DNA of 10,706 bases from Nitrospira bacterium HGW-Nitrospira-1 (GTDB taxonomy: Bacteria; Nitrospirota; Thermodesulfovibrionia; Thermodesulfovibrionales; UBA6898): NCBI GenBank assembly GCA_002839535.1, contig PGYF01000030.1, forward strand, positions 1-10,706, in the 5' to 3' direction. The notes below the pieces were generated by a model. It was not told the DNA's origin. It made no database searches and saw only the letters and a list, made by a program, of their open reading frames with translations. The position numbers and the translations under genes are program-made. Within the stretch, counting starts at the first letter, position 1, and every line of letters begins with the position of its first letter. Of the stretch, positions 1 to 6,558 are shown one piece after another.

Positions 1-56
1 CCCCCTGATCAAGTCAGAGGGCATGCTTGATGCGGGGGTCAAGCCGTGGAATGACG
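1..56. repeat. Imperfect palindrome, possible dispersed intergenic repeat fragment
   Basis: Bases 1-13 (CCCCCTGATCAAG) pair with bases 26-38 (CTTGATGCGGGGG) at 11 of 13 positions around a 12-base loop. They are followed by AGCCGTGGAATGACG at 42-56. GC-rich palindromes ending in a GGAATGACG-type motif are common among REP-like intergenic repeats in bacteria. A related string, AGCCGGAATGACG, occurs at 9160-9172 in another intergenic gap. The left edge is cut by the window, so the full element is not visible. It lies beyond the glnS terminator. It could also be a terminator for a gene outside the window. Confidence 0.4.
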
Positions 57-140
57 AAATCCCGTGTAAACGTTCCATTTGAATCATCTTAAGAATAGCT
101 TTTTTTTAATATTTTTACCCACATTCTTTCACGATGAGCC

Positions 141-176
141 TAAAACAAAATATACAGAAGAGGAGATCAATCTCCT
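141..176 (-). terminator. Probable rho-independent terminator of glnS
   Basis: On the minus strand, 11 bases after the glnS stop codon, AGGAGAT-TG-ATCTCCT (161-176) can form a 6-7 bp stem with a very short loop. It is followed by a T-rich tail (about 141-160, ending TATATTTTGTTTT). Position and tail fit an intrinsic terminator. The stem is short and the T run is interrupted, so it may be inefficient. Confidence 0.55.
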
Positions 177-187
177 GGGTCATCTCT

Positions 188-1891
188 CTATTTTGGCCCT
201 TCGTTCTTCTTTATCGTTTTTTCAACCTTTGCCCAGGTATCCTTCAGCGTAACAATGCGGTTAAATACAAGCTTTTGTTCCGAAGAATCCGGATCAACAC
301 AGAAGTATCCGAGCCTCTCAAACTGGTAACGGCTCCCAGGCGCAGCGCCGGCAAGTCCTGGCTCTACAGAACAGTTTTTCAGCGCCTTAATGGAATCCAT
401 GTTGATGTCAGTCTTGAAATCGCCGCTGTCTTCCCCTGGGGTCGCCTTTGTAAAGAGATAATCGTATAATCTCACCTCTGCATTAAGCGCATGGCCGGCA
501 GAGACCCAGTGAAGCGTCGCCTTTACCTTACGTCCGTCAGGCGCATCGCCTCCCCTTGTTGTCGGATCATAGGTGCACCGCAGTTCAATAACCTCGCCGG
601 TCTGCTCATCCTTCACCACCCCTGTGCACTTTATGAAGTAGGCGTAACGCAGCCTTACCTCACGGCCTGGGGCAAGCCGGAAAAACTGTTTCGGCGGGTT
701 CTCGCGAAAATCATCCTGCTCAATATAAAGCACCCGTGAAAAAGGGACCTTACGCATACCCATTCCAGGATCCTCGGGATTATTGATTGCATCGAGTTCC
801 TCTGTCTGATTCTCAGAATAGTTTTCAATCACCACCCTGAGCGGCCGCAGGACAGCCATAACACGCGAAGCGCTCTTGTTCAGGTCCTCCCGGATGCAGT
901 ACTCAAGGAGCGGCATTTCAACTGTGCTGTCTCTCTTGGCAACACCGATGCGTTCGCAGAAGTTCCTGATTGACTCCGGCGTATAGCCCCTCCTTCTGAT
1001 GCCTGCAATTGTCGGCATCCGGGGATCATCCCAACCGCTTACATAACCCTCCTCTACCAGCTGGATGAGCTTCCTCTTGCTCAAGACTGTATGGCTGAGG
1101 TTGAGGCGGGCAAATTCGATCTGCTGCGGATGGTAGACGCCAAGCTGATCGAGAAACCAGTCATATAAGGGCCGGTGGTCTTCAAACTCAAGGGTGCATA
1201 TCGAATGGGTTATCTTTTCGATCGAATCGGAAAAACAGTGCGCAAAGTCATACATCGGATAGATGCGCCATTTGTCGCCTGTCCGGTGATGGGTCTGCCG
1301 CATGACCCTGTAGATCACCGGGTCGCGCATATTGATATTGCCTGATGTCATATCGATCTTTGCCCTGAGTGTGTGGGAGCCGTCAGGGAATTCGCCTGCA
1401 CGCATGCGCTGGAACAGGTCAAGATTTTCCTCCACGGAACGGTTCCGGTACTGACTTTCCTTGCCCTGCTCTGTCAGAGTCCCGCGATATTCCCGCATCT
1501 GATCCGCATTCAGGTCGCAGACATAGGCCTTGCCGATTTTTATCAGCTCCACCGCATACTGGTAGAGCTGCTCAAAATAGTCTGAGGCGTAGAACATCCT
1601 GTCTCCCCAGTCAAAGCCGAGCCAGCGCACATCTTCCTTGATCGAATCCACATATTCGACATCTTCCCTGCTCGGATTGGTATCGTCGAAACGGAGATTA
1701 CAAAGGCCGCCAAACTCCTTTGCAATGCCAAAGTTGAGGCAGATTGATTTGGAATGGCCAATGTGGAGATAGCCGTTTGGCTCTGGAGGAAAGCGCGTCT
1801 GCACACTGCCTTTGTATTTGTTATTTCTAACATCCTCCGTGACGATATCGCGGATGAAATCAGAATGTTTTGGAATTTCAGGATTGTTCAT
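188..1891 (-). CDS. glnS: Glutaminyl-tRNA synthetase (GlnRS)
   Basis: This cytoplasmic class I aminoacyl-tRNA synthetase charges tRNA-Gln directly with glutamine using ATP. The 567 residues are close to the usual bacterial length (about 550). The ATP-binding HIGH motif is at residues 43-46, inside PPEPNGYLHIGHSKS, which is the GlnRS form. The second signature, VLSKR, is at residues 269-273, equivalent to KMSKS. The FDDTNP stretch at 68-73 is typical of Glx synthetases, and the C-terminal half matches the beta-barrel anticodon-binding region. The ATG at 1891 is preceded by an AGAGGAAGGA-type ribosome site about 9 nt upstream. It follows the hydrolase gene by 61 nt with no convincing terminator between, so some read-through is likely. 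A gene for direct glutaminylation means tRNA-Gln need not depend on the GatCAB amidotransferase route. Identification is secure. Confidence 0.98.
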   Translation of the reverse strand: MNNPEIPKHSDFIRDIVTEDVRNNKYKGSVQTRFPPEPNGYLHIGHSKSICLNFGIAKEFGGLCNLRFDDTNPSREDVEYVDSIKEDVRWLGFDWGDRMFYASDYFEQLYQYAVELIKIGKAYVCDLNADQMREYRGTLTEQGKESQYRNRSVEENLDLFQRMRAGEFPDGSHTLRAKIDMTSGNINMRDPVIYRVMRQTHHRTGDKWRIYPMYDFAHCFSDSIEKITHSICTLEFEDHRPLYDWFLDQLGVYHPQQIEFARLNLSHTVLSKRKLIQLVEEGYVSGWDDPRMPTIAGIRRRGYTPESIRNFCERIGVAKRDSTVEMPLLEYCIREDLNKSASRVMAVLRPLRVVIENYSENQTEELDAINNPEDPGMGMRKVPFSRVLYIEQDDFRENPPKQFFRLAPGREVRLRYAYFIKCTGVVKDEQTGEVIELRCTYDPTTRGGDAPDGRKVKATLHWVSAGHALNAEVRLYDYLFTKATPGEDSGDFKTDINMDSIKALKNCSVEPGLAGAAPGSRYQFERLGYFCVDPDSSEQKLVFNRIVTLKDTWAKVEKTIKKNEGPK

Positions 1892-1952
1892 CTGCTTTGT
1901 TCCTTCCTCTTTGGACTAATCTTTTTTCTTAACAGACGTGTTCATAGCTTTG

Positions 1953-2498
1953 CTATAGGTTTTTATACTTATCTTTTCCATTCAATGTGATCCCTGCTTT
2001 CTCCATCTTTTTTAGAATTGCCACAAATCTATCTTTGTTTCTATAACCAACTAAATCAGTTATAACCGACACTTTGTAACCCTTATTCTTTGCAGTGAAT
2101 GCAGCCCTGGATACGCAATATTCAATAAATACCCCGCAAATCACTATTTCTTTGTGATGATTTTCCTGAAGGTATTTTTCAAAATCATCATTTTTGAAGA
2201 TATTCGGTGTGTTTTTATCAAATACAGGAAAACCTTTTCTGTAAATTGAGCTAATCAAACTCGTGCCTTCAGTCCCCTTTTTGACAGCGCTATTGGTGAA
2301 TAAATTCAACAGAGACCATTTCCCGTAAATAGTCCGAACATAAATGACGTCGCGACCATTTTTTGCCCAGGTTCCTATTAATTCGCGAATGTCATTCAAA
2401 AAGGAATTCTTGTTCTCGTTGTGAATTGGCAATTTAGCCTTCTCGCCAAAAAAACCCTCCTGGATATCCATTACTACCAAAGCTGGTTTATGTTTCAT
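1953..2498 (-). CDS. Isochorismatase-family cysteine hydrolase
   Basis: The protein is 181 residues from the start chosen here and belongs to the isochorismatase-like cysteine hydrolase fold. Members cleave isochorismate, nicotinamide, N-carbamoyl compounds or other small amides, and the substrate here is unknown. The expected triad is visible: Asp11 in LVVMDIQ, Lys95 in VFDKNTPNIF and Cys128 in GVFIEYCVSRAA, with a Gly-Val before the Cys loop as in the family. I see no histidine-containing metal site like that of nicotinamidases, so PncA is unlikely. The frame can also start at 2528, overlapping the antitoxin stop as ATGA and adding 10 residues (MKIVCVKGAN). The ATG at 2498 is preferred because AAGGGAG lies 5 nt upstream and the protein then begins right at the first core strand. 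The gene occupies the usual toxin slot behind a Phd/YefM antitoxin. Its composition is AT-rich compared with its neighbours. Confidence 0.85.
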   Translation of the reverse strand: MKHKPALVVMDIQEGFFGEKAKLPIHNENKNSFLNDIRELIGTWAKNGRDVIYVRTIYGKWSLLNLFTNSAVKKGTEGTSLISSIYRKGFPVFDKNTPNIFKNDDFEKYLQENHHKEIVICGVFIEYCVSRAAFTAKNKGYKVSVITDLVGYRNKDRFVAILKKMEKAGITLNGKDKYKNL

Positions 2499-2503
2499 AT
2501 TCG

Positions 2504-2510
2504 CTCCCTT
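2504..2510 (-). promoter_or_regulatory. Ribosome binding site deciding the hydrolase start
   Basis: AAGGGAG on the minus strand lies 5 nt before the ATG at 2498. The upstream in-frame ATG at 2528 has no comparable site; its upstream bases encode the antitoxin C-terminus and are A-rich. This favours the internal start, although coupled initiation at 2528 is possible. Confidence 0.6.
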
Positions 2511-2524
2511 GACGCAGACTATTT

Positions 2525-2806
2525 TCATTTTTCGATCCTGCCAAGCACGGCTGCTTTAGCAGAGTTATGTTTAATCCCTTGGCCGCCTTCGATCTGGTTA
2601 ATCGACGTTTGTATATCCTGAAGGAGTTCAATCTTTTCCTGCATCGACTCGAATTCGTCAGCGTCGAGCAAAACAGCCACGCCTTTCCCATGTTGTGTAA
2701 TAATAAGCGGGCGTTTTGTATTATGTATTTTTTTAATAAAGGAAGCAATTCCAGTCCTGAATTCAGACATCGGGCTGATATCTTCGTTGATTTTTAATCT
2801 TTTCAT
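2525..2806 (-). CDS. Phd/YefM-family antitoxin
   Basis: This 93-residue protein of usual family length resembles Phd/YefM antitoxins, which bind DNA with the N-terminal half and neutralise a toxin with the C-terminal half. Family features are the N-terminal 'ISPMSEFRTGIASFIKKI' segment, then 'TKRPLIITQHGKGVAVLLDADEFESM' (strand-turn-strand and helix), then a polar helical tail (about residues 55-93) ending in a 'GQGIKHNSAKAAVLGRIE' type segment usual in YefM-like proteins with RelE/ParE-class partners. The ATG at 2806 has GAGGTG 4 nt upstream. The stop codon overlaps a downstream ATG as ATGA, the classic coupling to a toxin gene, but the downstream frame encodes a cysteine hydrolase and no toxin is visible in any frame nearby. 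It is therefore an orphan antitoxin or part of an atypical pair. Autoregulation is likely from the operator upstream. Confidence 0.88.
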   Translation of the reverse strand: MKRLKINEDISPMSEFRTGIASFIKKIHNTKRPLIITQHGKGVAVLLDADEFESMQEKIELLQDIQTSINQIEGGQGIKHNSAKAAVLGRIEK

Positions 2807-2815
2807 ATATCACCT

Positions 2816-2845
2816 CGTACAATTTAATGTACATTATACTGTACT
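2816..2845. promoter_or_regulatory. YefM-type operator: three phased TGTACA-like boxes
   Basis: Three GTAC-centred hexamers lie at 2816-2821 (CGTACA), 2828-2833 (TGTACA, perfect) and 2840-2845 (TGTACT). Their centres are exactly 12 bp apart, just over one helical turn, so they form two overlapping GTACA-N6-TGTAC palindromes. TGTACA cores at 12-bp spacing are described for the E. coli yefM-yoeB operator. The boxes bracket the -10 element of the antitoxin promoter, and the proximal one abuts its ribosome site. Autorepression by the antitoxin is inferred. Confidence 0.7.
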
Positions 2846-2862
2846 ATATATGGCATAAGCAA
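2833..2862 (-). promoter_or_regulatory. Sigma-70-type promoter of the antitoxin-hydrolase pair
   Basis: On the minus strand a perfect -10 box TATAAT (2833-2838) lies 18 nt downstream of TTGCTT (2857-2862, 3 of 6 matches to TTGACA). Transcription would begin near 2826, leaving a short leader of about 20 nt before the ATG at 2806. The -10 is embedded between two TGTACA-like boxes. Confidence 0.65.
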
Positions 2863-2907
2863 ATTTTATTTCGGGGCCCAACCAGTTATTAAATAAACGG
2901 AAACCGC

Positions 2908-2922
2908 CCCGATAATATCGGG
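2908..2922 (-). terminator. Possible weak terminator after gltX
   Basis: CCCGAT-AAT-ATCGGG forms a 6-bp stem with a 3-base loop, placed between the gltX stop and the antitoxin promoter where a terminator is expected. The downstream minus-strand sequence (GCGGTTTCCGTTTATTT) is only moderately T-rich and not immediate, so function is uncertain. Nothing else convincing was seen in 2863-2999. Confidence 0.3.
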
Positions 2923-2999
2923 ATTTGCATATTAGTAAGGCAACGCTCGACATTCCCCATAGACATAATATCCATGGCTTGAATGGGAATTATTAAAAT

Positions 3000-4418
3000 T
3001 CAGACGTCTCCAATCATCTTTATCGCTTTTTCAAGCCTTCTCAACGCTTTTTCTTTTCCCAGCACGTCGAGCACTTCATAGATGCCCGGACTTTCAGTCC
3101 CTCCTGTCATGGCAACGCGCACTGGCTGGGCAAGGGCGCCGAGCTTGACGCCGTGTTTTTCTACGATCGATTTAAAGAGGCTTTCGAGTTCAGACATTGA
3201 AAATTCAGAAAGTGAAGATATGCCCTCTTTCAGCTCCATGAGGAGTTCCCTGCTTTTTTCATTCAGGAACTTCTCTCTTGCCTTATCGTTAAATACAACA
3301 TCCTCCGAAATATAGTACCTCAGGGAAGCGGCAAGCTCCACGAGCGTCCTGGCGCGTTCCTGCAGGGTATGTATTGCCTTTGCAAGCCAGGTTGTGTCAA
3401 GCGCCTGATCTTCACTGATGAGATGCTCCTTAATAAGAAACGGCCTGACCAGTTCAACAAGCCTTTCCGGAGAAGCGCTCATGATGTACTGGCTGTTCAG
3501 CCAGAGAAGTTTCTCGGGATTAAATACTGCCGCTGCCTTTCCAACATGCTCAAAGGAAAAGCGCCTGCTCAGCTCATCCCGGGTAAAAATCTCCTGGTCG
3601 CCGTATGACCAGCCGAGCCTGACAAGATAGTTTACGAGCGCCTCAGGGAGATAGCCCATTTCATAGTAGGCCATCACAGAGGTAGCGCCATGTCTCTTCG
3701 AAAGCCTCGTCTTGTCTGCCCCGAGTATCATCGGCAGATGGGCGAACCTGGGTACGCTATAACCAAAGGCCTGATAGATCTGTATCTGTTTGGGAGTATT
3801 GTTCAGGTGGTCATCTCCGCGGATAATGTGTGTTATACGCATATCAATATCATCAACAACAACTGTCAGGTTATAGGTTGGCGTCCCATCTGAACGAAGG
3901 ATAATCAGGTCATCAAGCTGCTCATTTTCAAAGACAACATGTCCGCGTATGAGATCATCAACAACGGTCCGGCCTTGTTGCGGCATTCTGAATCTGACTA
4001 CAGGCGCAACGCCTGGAACGGGTTCTTTCATGTCCCTGCACCTGCCGTTGTATTTGACCGGCTTGCCAATGGCCATTGCCTCTTTTCGCCTCGCCTCAAG
4101 CTCCTCTGCGGAACAGTAACAGTGATATGCCTTGCCTTCTTTCAGGAGTTTATCAGCATAGCTCCTGTAGACGTCAAACCTGTCGGTCTGACGGAACGGC
4201 CCCTCATCCCAATCAAGGCCGAGCCAGTTCATGCCTTCTATAATCGCATCTATGTATTCATCCGTAGAGCGTGTCCTGTCCGTGTCCTCGATTCGCAGTA
4301 TAAACACACCTTTTGTATTCCTTGCGTAAAGCCAGTTAAAAAGCGCTGTCCTTGCCCCTCCGATATGCAAAAAACCCGTGGGACTCGGGGCAAACCTCAC
4401 TCTTATCTCTTCAGCCAA
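3000..4418 (-). CDS. gltX: Glutamyl-tRNA synthetase (GluRS)
   Basis: This enzyme attaches glutamate to tRNA-Glu in the cytoplasm; Glu-tRNA also feeds tetrapyrrole synthesis in many bacteria. The 472 residues match the bacterial GluRS length. The N-terminal RFAPSPTGFLHIGGARTALF contains the HIGH-type motif, and RLSKR (238-242) is the KMSKS-equivalent loop. Cys100, Cys102, Tyr123 and Cys127 reproduce the zinc-binding pattern of the E. coli-type enzyme. The C-terminal helical region (about 310-472) would bind the anticodon. The start is TTG at 4418, with AGGAGG 5 nt upstream; no in-frame ATG or GTG upstream is better placed. The gap to tilS is only 15 nt, so it is the last gene of the rodZ-tilS run. 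Whether it discriminates tRNA-Glu from tRNA-Gln cannot be read safely by eye, though the presence of glnS would favour discrimination. Confidence 0.97.
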   Translation of the reverse strand: MAEEIRVRFAPSPTGFLHIGGARTALFNWLYARNTKGVFILRIEDTDRTRSTDEYIDAIIEGMNWLGLDWDEGPFRQTDRFDVYRSYADKLLKEGKAYHCYCSAEELEARRKEAMAIGKPVKYNGRCRDMKEPVPGVAPVVRFRMPQQGRTVVDDLIRGHVVFENEQLDDLIILRSDGTPTYNLTVVVDDIDMRITHIIRGDDHLNNTPKQIQIYQAFGYSVPRFAHLPMILGADKTRLSKRHGATSVMAYYEMGYLPEALVNYLVRLGWSYGDQEIFTRDELSRRFSFEHVGKAAAVFNPEKLLWLNSQYIMSASPERLVELVRPFLIKEHLISEDQALDTTWLAKAIHTLQERARTLVELAASLRYYISEDVVFNDKAREKFLNEKSRELLMELKEGISSLSEFSMSELESLFKSIVEKHGVKLGALAQPVRVAMTGGTESPGIYEVLDVLGKEKALRRLEKAIKMIGDV

Positions 4419-4423
4419 AATAA

Positions 4424-4429
4424 CCTCCT
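4424..4429 (-). promoter_or_regulatory. Ribosome binding site supporting the TTG start of gltX
   Basis: A consensus AGGAGG (within GAGAGGAGG) lies 5 nt before the TTG at 4418. The next upstream stop in frame and the tilS stop at 4434-4436 leave little room for another start, so the rare TTG codon is well supported. Confidence 0.75.
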
Positions 4430-4433
4430 CTCA

Positions 4434-5831
4434 TTAAAATTTCCCCTTTACTATAACAAGTCTCAGAAACTTTTTTGTGCTGCCGGACACACGAAATCTG
4501 TTATCCGCCCTGTAACCGGCCACCCAGACGATATCGCCGTTGGAAAACGCTAAAGGTACGCTGTCTCTTTCGTCTCTCGGAATCTTTTCATCAACAAAAA
4601 AGTCCTGGAGTTTCTTCCTCTTGCCAAAACCGAGAGGGTAGAAATAATCTCCAGGCTCTCTCGGCCTTAGCTTAAGCGGCAAATTCATGCCGGCTGCATC
4701 CAGGAGAACCGATGATTTCCCGTTGCCAAAATCTTCACCTGCATCTTCAAAGGATGCCTTGATTACCAGCCCTGCTCCAACAATAGCCGCTTCACCAGGA
4801 ACGTGTAGTTCGTAAGAAGCGATCTTACGTGGTTTTTCAGATGTTATCACAAGGAGAGAATAATCTTTTATGACCCTGATACCCTTGGGCAGATATATCC
4901 TGTCTCCCGACTTTCCTTCTTTGACAAGACGGATAATATCCTCGATATGGATAAAGCCGATCCCCCTGAGACTCTCTGTTTCATCGATCGCACGTCTTAG
5001 CAACCGCCTCAATATCACGAGGTCCATCGCCTCCATCGGCGTGAGGAAGAGTTCGATCCTTCTGCCGGTCTTTCTGCTGATCATTTTCATCAGCGTTTTT
5101 GTGACAATAATGTCGAGATATCGCTCTTCTTCCTGGAGTATTGATACCGTCTTATTGACTGACTGAATAAGGCCCGGGTTCATCTTCTTAAGTTCCGGCA
5201 TGATCATCAGCCTGAACCTGTTCCTGAAATAATCTGTCTGCAGATTTGACGAATCAACAACATAACGGAGATTTTCGCTTTCCAAAAAATCCTCGACGTC
5301 TTTGCGTTCAATCTCTATGAGCGGCCTGATAATGAAGCCTCGCTTCGCTGGAATACCGCAAAGGCCCGAAGCTCCGGCCCCGCGGATAAGCCGCATAAAA
5401 ATAGTCTCTGCCTGATCATCGGCATTATGGGCAAGGGCGATCCTGTCAGCTTTTATTTCTTGCGCTGCTTCGTAAAATGCCTTATACCTCAATTCCCGCG
5501 CTGCTTCCTGTTTGTTTATTCCGTGTTCTTTAACGCAGCCCTTCACATCAACAGACTTTACCCTGAAGTCTATATTCATCTTCCCGCAGACTTCCCGGCA
5601 GAATGCTGTCTCAGAGGGCGTTTCCCCTGGTCTCAGATTATGGTCAACATAAACAGCGTGGATGGTCAGATGAAAATCATCTTTCATCCGGTTCAGAACA
5701 GCAAGGAGACAGACGGAATCAGGGCCTCCGGAAAGTCCGACCAGGACGCTCTCACCCCCTTTAAGCATGGAGTGTTTTTTGATTGTTGTTATAACCCTGT
5801 TGGTAAAATCAAACGAATCCCTCAAGGTCAT
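4434..5831 (-). CDS. tilS: tRNA(Ile)-lysidine synthetase
   Basis: TilS modifies C34 of the CAU-anticodon tRNA-Ile to lysidine using ATP and lysine, so the tRNA reads AUA as isoleucine. The enzyme is usually essential and cytoplasmic. The PP-loop SGGPDS is at residues 34-39. It is followed by YVDHNLRPGE (61-70), HNADDQAET (135-143) and RGAGASGLCGI (150-160), all typical of the N-terminal ATPase domain. The C-terminal substrate-binding domain spans about 386-465, beginning LKLRPREPGDYF and including a KKLQDFFVDEKIPR segment. The length of 465 fits long-form TilS. The ATG at 5831 lies 4 nt after the preceding stop. No strong Shine-Dalgarno sequence is seen, so translation is probably coupled to the J-domain gene. 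A later Met22 would shorten the N-terminal helix and is less likely. AUA codons elsewhere in the window (for example in gltX and the hydrolase) fit a need for this tRNA. Confidence 0.97.
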   Translation of the reverse strand: MTLRDSFDFTNRVITTIKKHSMLKGGESVLVGLSGGPDSVCLLAVLNRMKDDFHLTIHAVYVDHNLRPGETPSETAFCREVCGKMNIDFRVKSVDVKGCVKEHGINKQEAARELRYKAFYEAAQEIKADRIALAHNADDQAETIFMRLIRGAGASGLCGIPAKRGFIIRPLIEIERKDVEDFLESENLRYVVDSSNLQTDYFRNRFRLMIMPELKKMNPGLIQSVNKTVSILQEEERYLDIIVTKTLMKMISRKTGRRIELFLTPMEAMDLVILRRLLRRAIDETESLRGIGFIHIEDIIRLVKEGKSGDRIYLPKGIRVIKDYSLLVITSEKPRKIASYELHVPGEAAIVGAGLVIKASFEDAGEDFGNGKSSVLLDAAGMNLPLKLRPREPGDYFYPLGFGKRKKLQDFFVDEKIPRDERDSVPLAFSNGDIVWVAGYRADNRFRVSGSTKKFLRLVIVKGKF

Positions 5832-5835
5832 AAGG

Positions 5836-6558
5836 TCATGGCAGGCAATTTTTCAAGCCTTCGGAGGCCCTCTGATTTAATGGGTTGTATTTAAGCGCTT
5901 TTTTAAAGGTATTCCCTGCCCGTATCTTAAAATCCAGATGCAGGTATATATAGCCAAGCTCTGTAATATAGTCGGAATTATACGGATCAAGTTGAACTGC
6001 TTTTCTTAATGACGCTTCCGCTTCCCTTATCTTCTGATTATGGCTAAGCGAAAGCCCGTAATAATAGTGATAATCAGGTCTGGAGCCGTCAAGATATACA
6101 GCCTGCCCCAAAAAGGTAAGCGCCTGTTCAAAATAGTGTTTATCAAAATAGCGCTTGCCCTCTTCAAACTTCTGTCCCGCTATTTTTCTCTTTTGGTCTT
6201 CATCCCTTTCAAAACCAGGCTTTATCTCAGCCTGTGGCGCATGACTGGATGAGGTAAGTCCCCTGTAGGCCTCATTGATATATGAAAAAATAACATTCAA
6301 TTTTTCCTTCAGCGAATCTGAATTAAGATGCAGATACCTGTCAGGATGAAACTCCCTGGCCATCTTGTAGTAAGAGCGTTTAATCTCATCCGCCGATGCG
6401 TTCCTGCTGACATTGAGTATGTCGTAATAGTCAAGATACTTCAATTCCAGGTAAATAGTTTCAATCTTATTAACGGCCTTCAAATCAGCCTCGTTTTTCT
6501 CCTTTATTGCACCATCATCCTCATCGAAAAGGTTGTTTTCGTCTCTGGTATCCGTCAC
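5836..6558 (-). CDS. J-domain protein with three C-terminal TPR repeats
   Basis: This 240-residue cytoplasmic protein is predicted to stimulate a DnaK-type Hsp70 through its J-domain and to hold a partner with its TPR array. Residues 1-38 are acidic and probably flexible. The J-domain covers about 40-100, with DYYDILNVSRNASADEIKRSY and the essential HPD at 71-73. Three consecutive 34-residue TPR units follow at 127-160, 161-194 and 195-228, each ending with the Ala-x-x-Leu-Asp/Asn-Pro type pattern. There is no signal peptide, Gly/Phe region or zinc centre, so it is a class C J-protein and not DnaJ itself. The start is GTG at 6558, overlapping the rodZ stop by one base (TAGTG), with GAGGAA just upstream. 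The neighbours suggest a role linked to the RodZ-like protein, but that is inference; the partner is unknown. Confidence 0.88.
   Translation of the reverse strand: MTDTRDENNLFDEDDGAIKEKNEADLKAVNKIETIYLELKYLDYYDILNVSRNASADEIKRSYYKMAREFHPDRYLHLNSDSLKEKLNVIFSYINEAYRGLTSSSHAPQAEIKPGFERDEDQKRKIAGQKFEEGKRYFDKHYFEQALTFLGQAVYLDGSRPDYHYYYGLSLSHNQKIREAEASLRKAVQLDPYNSDYITELGYIYLHLDFKIRAGNTFKKALKYNPLNQRASEGLKNCLP

Noticed and set aside
1944..1956. ATAGC-TTT-GCTAT hairpin at the end of the hydrolase gene
   Set aside because: The stem is only 5 bp, overlaps the stop codon, and is followed on the minus strand by an A-rich, not T-rich, tail.
4410..4433. Seven-codon frame (ATG at 4433, MRGGYFG) overlapping the gltX start
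   Set aside because: It is too short to judge, contains the gltX ribosome site, has no ribosome site of its own, and is probably chance.
3939..4553. Long open frame on the plus strand (204 residues)
   Set aside because: It lies antisense to gltX and the tilS end, shows no recognisable domain, and is explained by the coding bias of the opposite strand.
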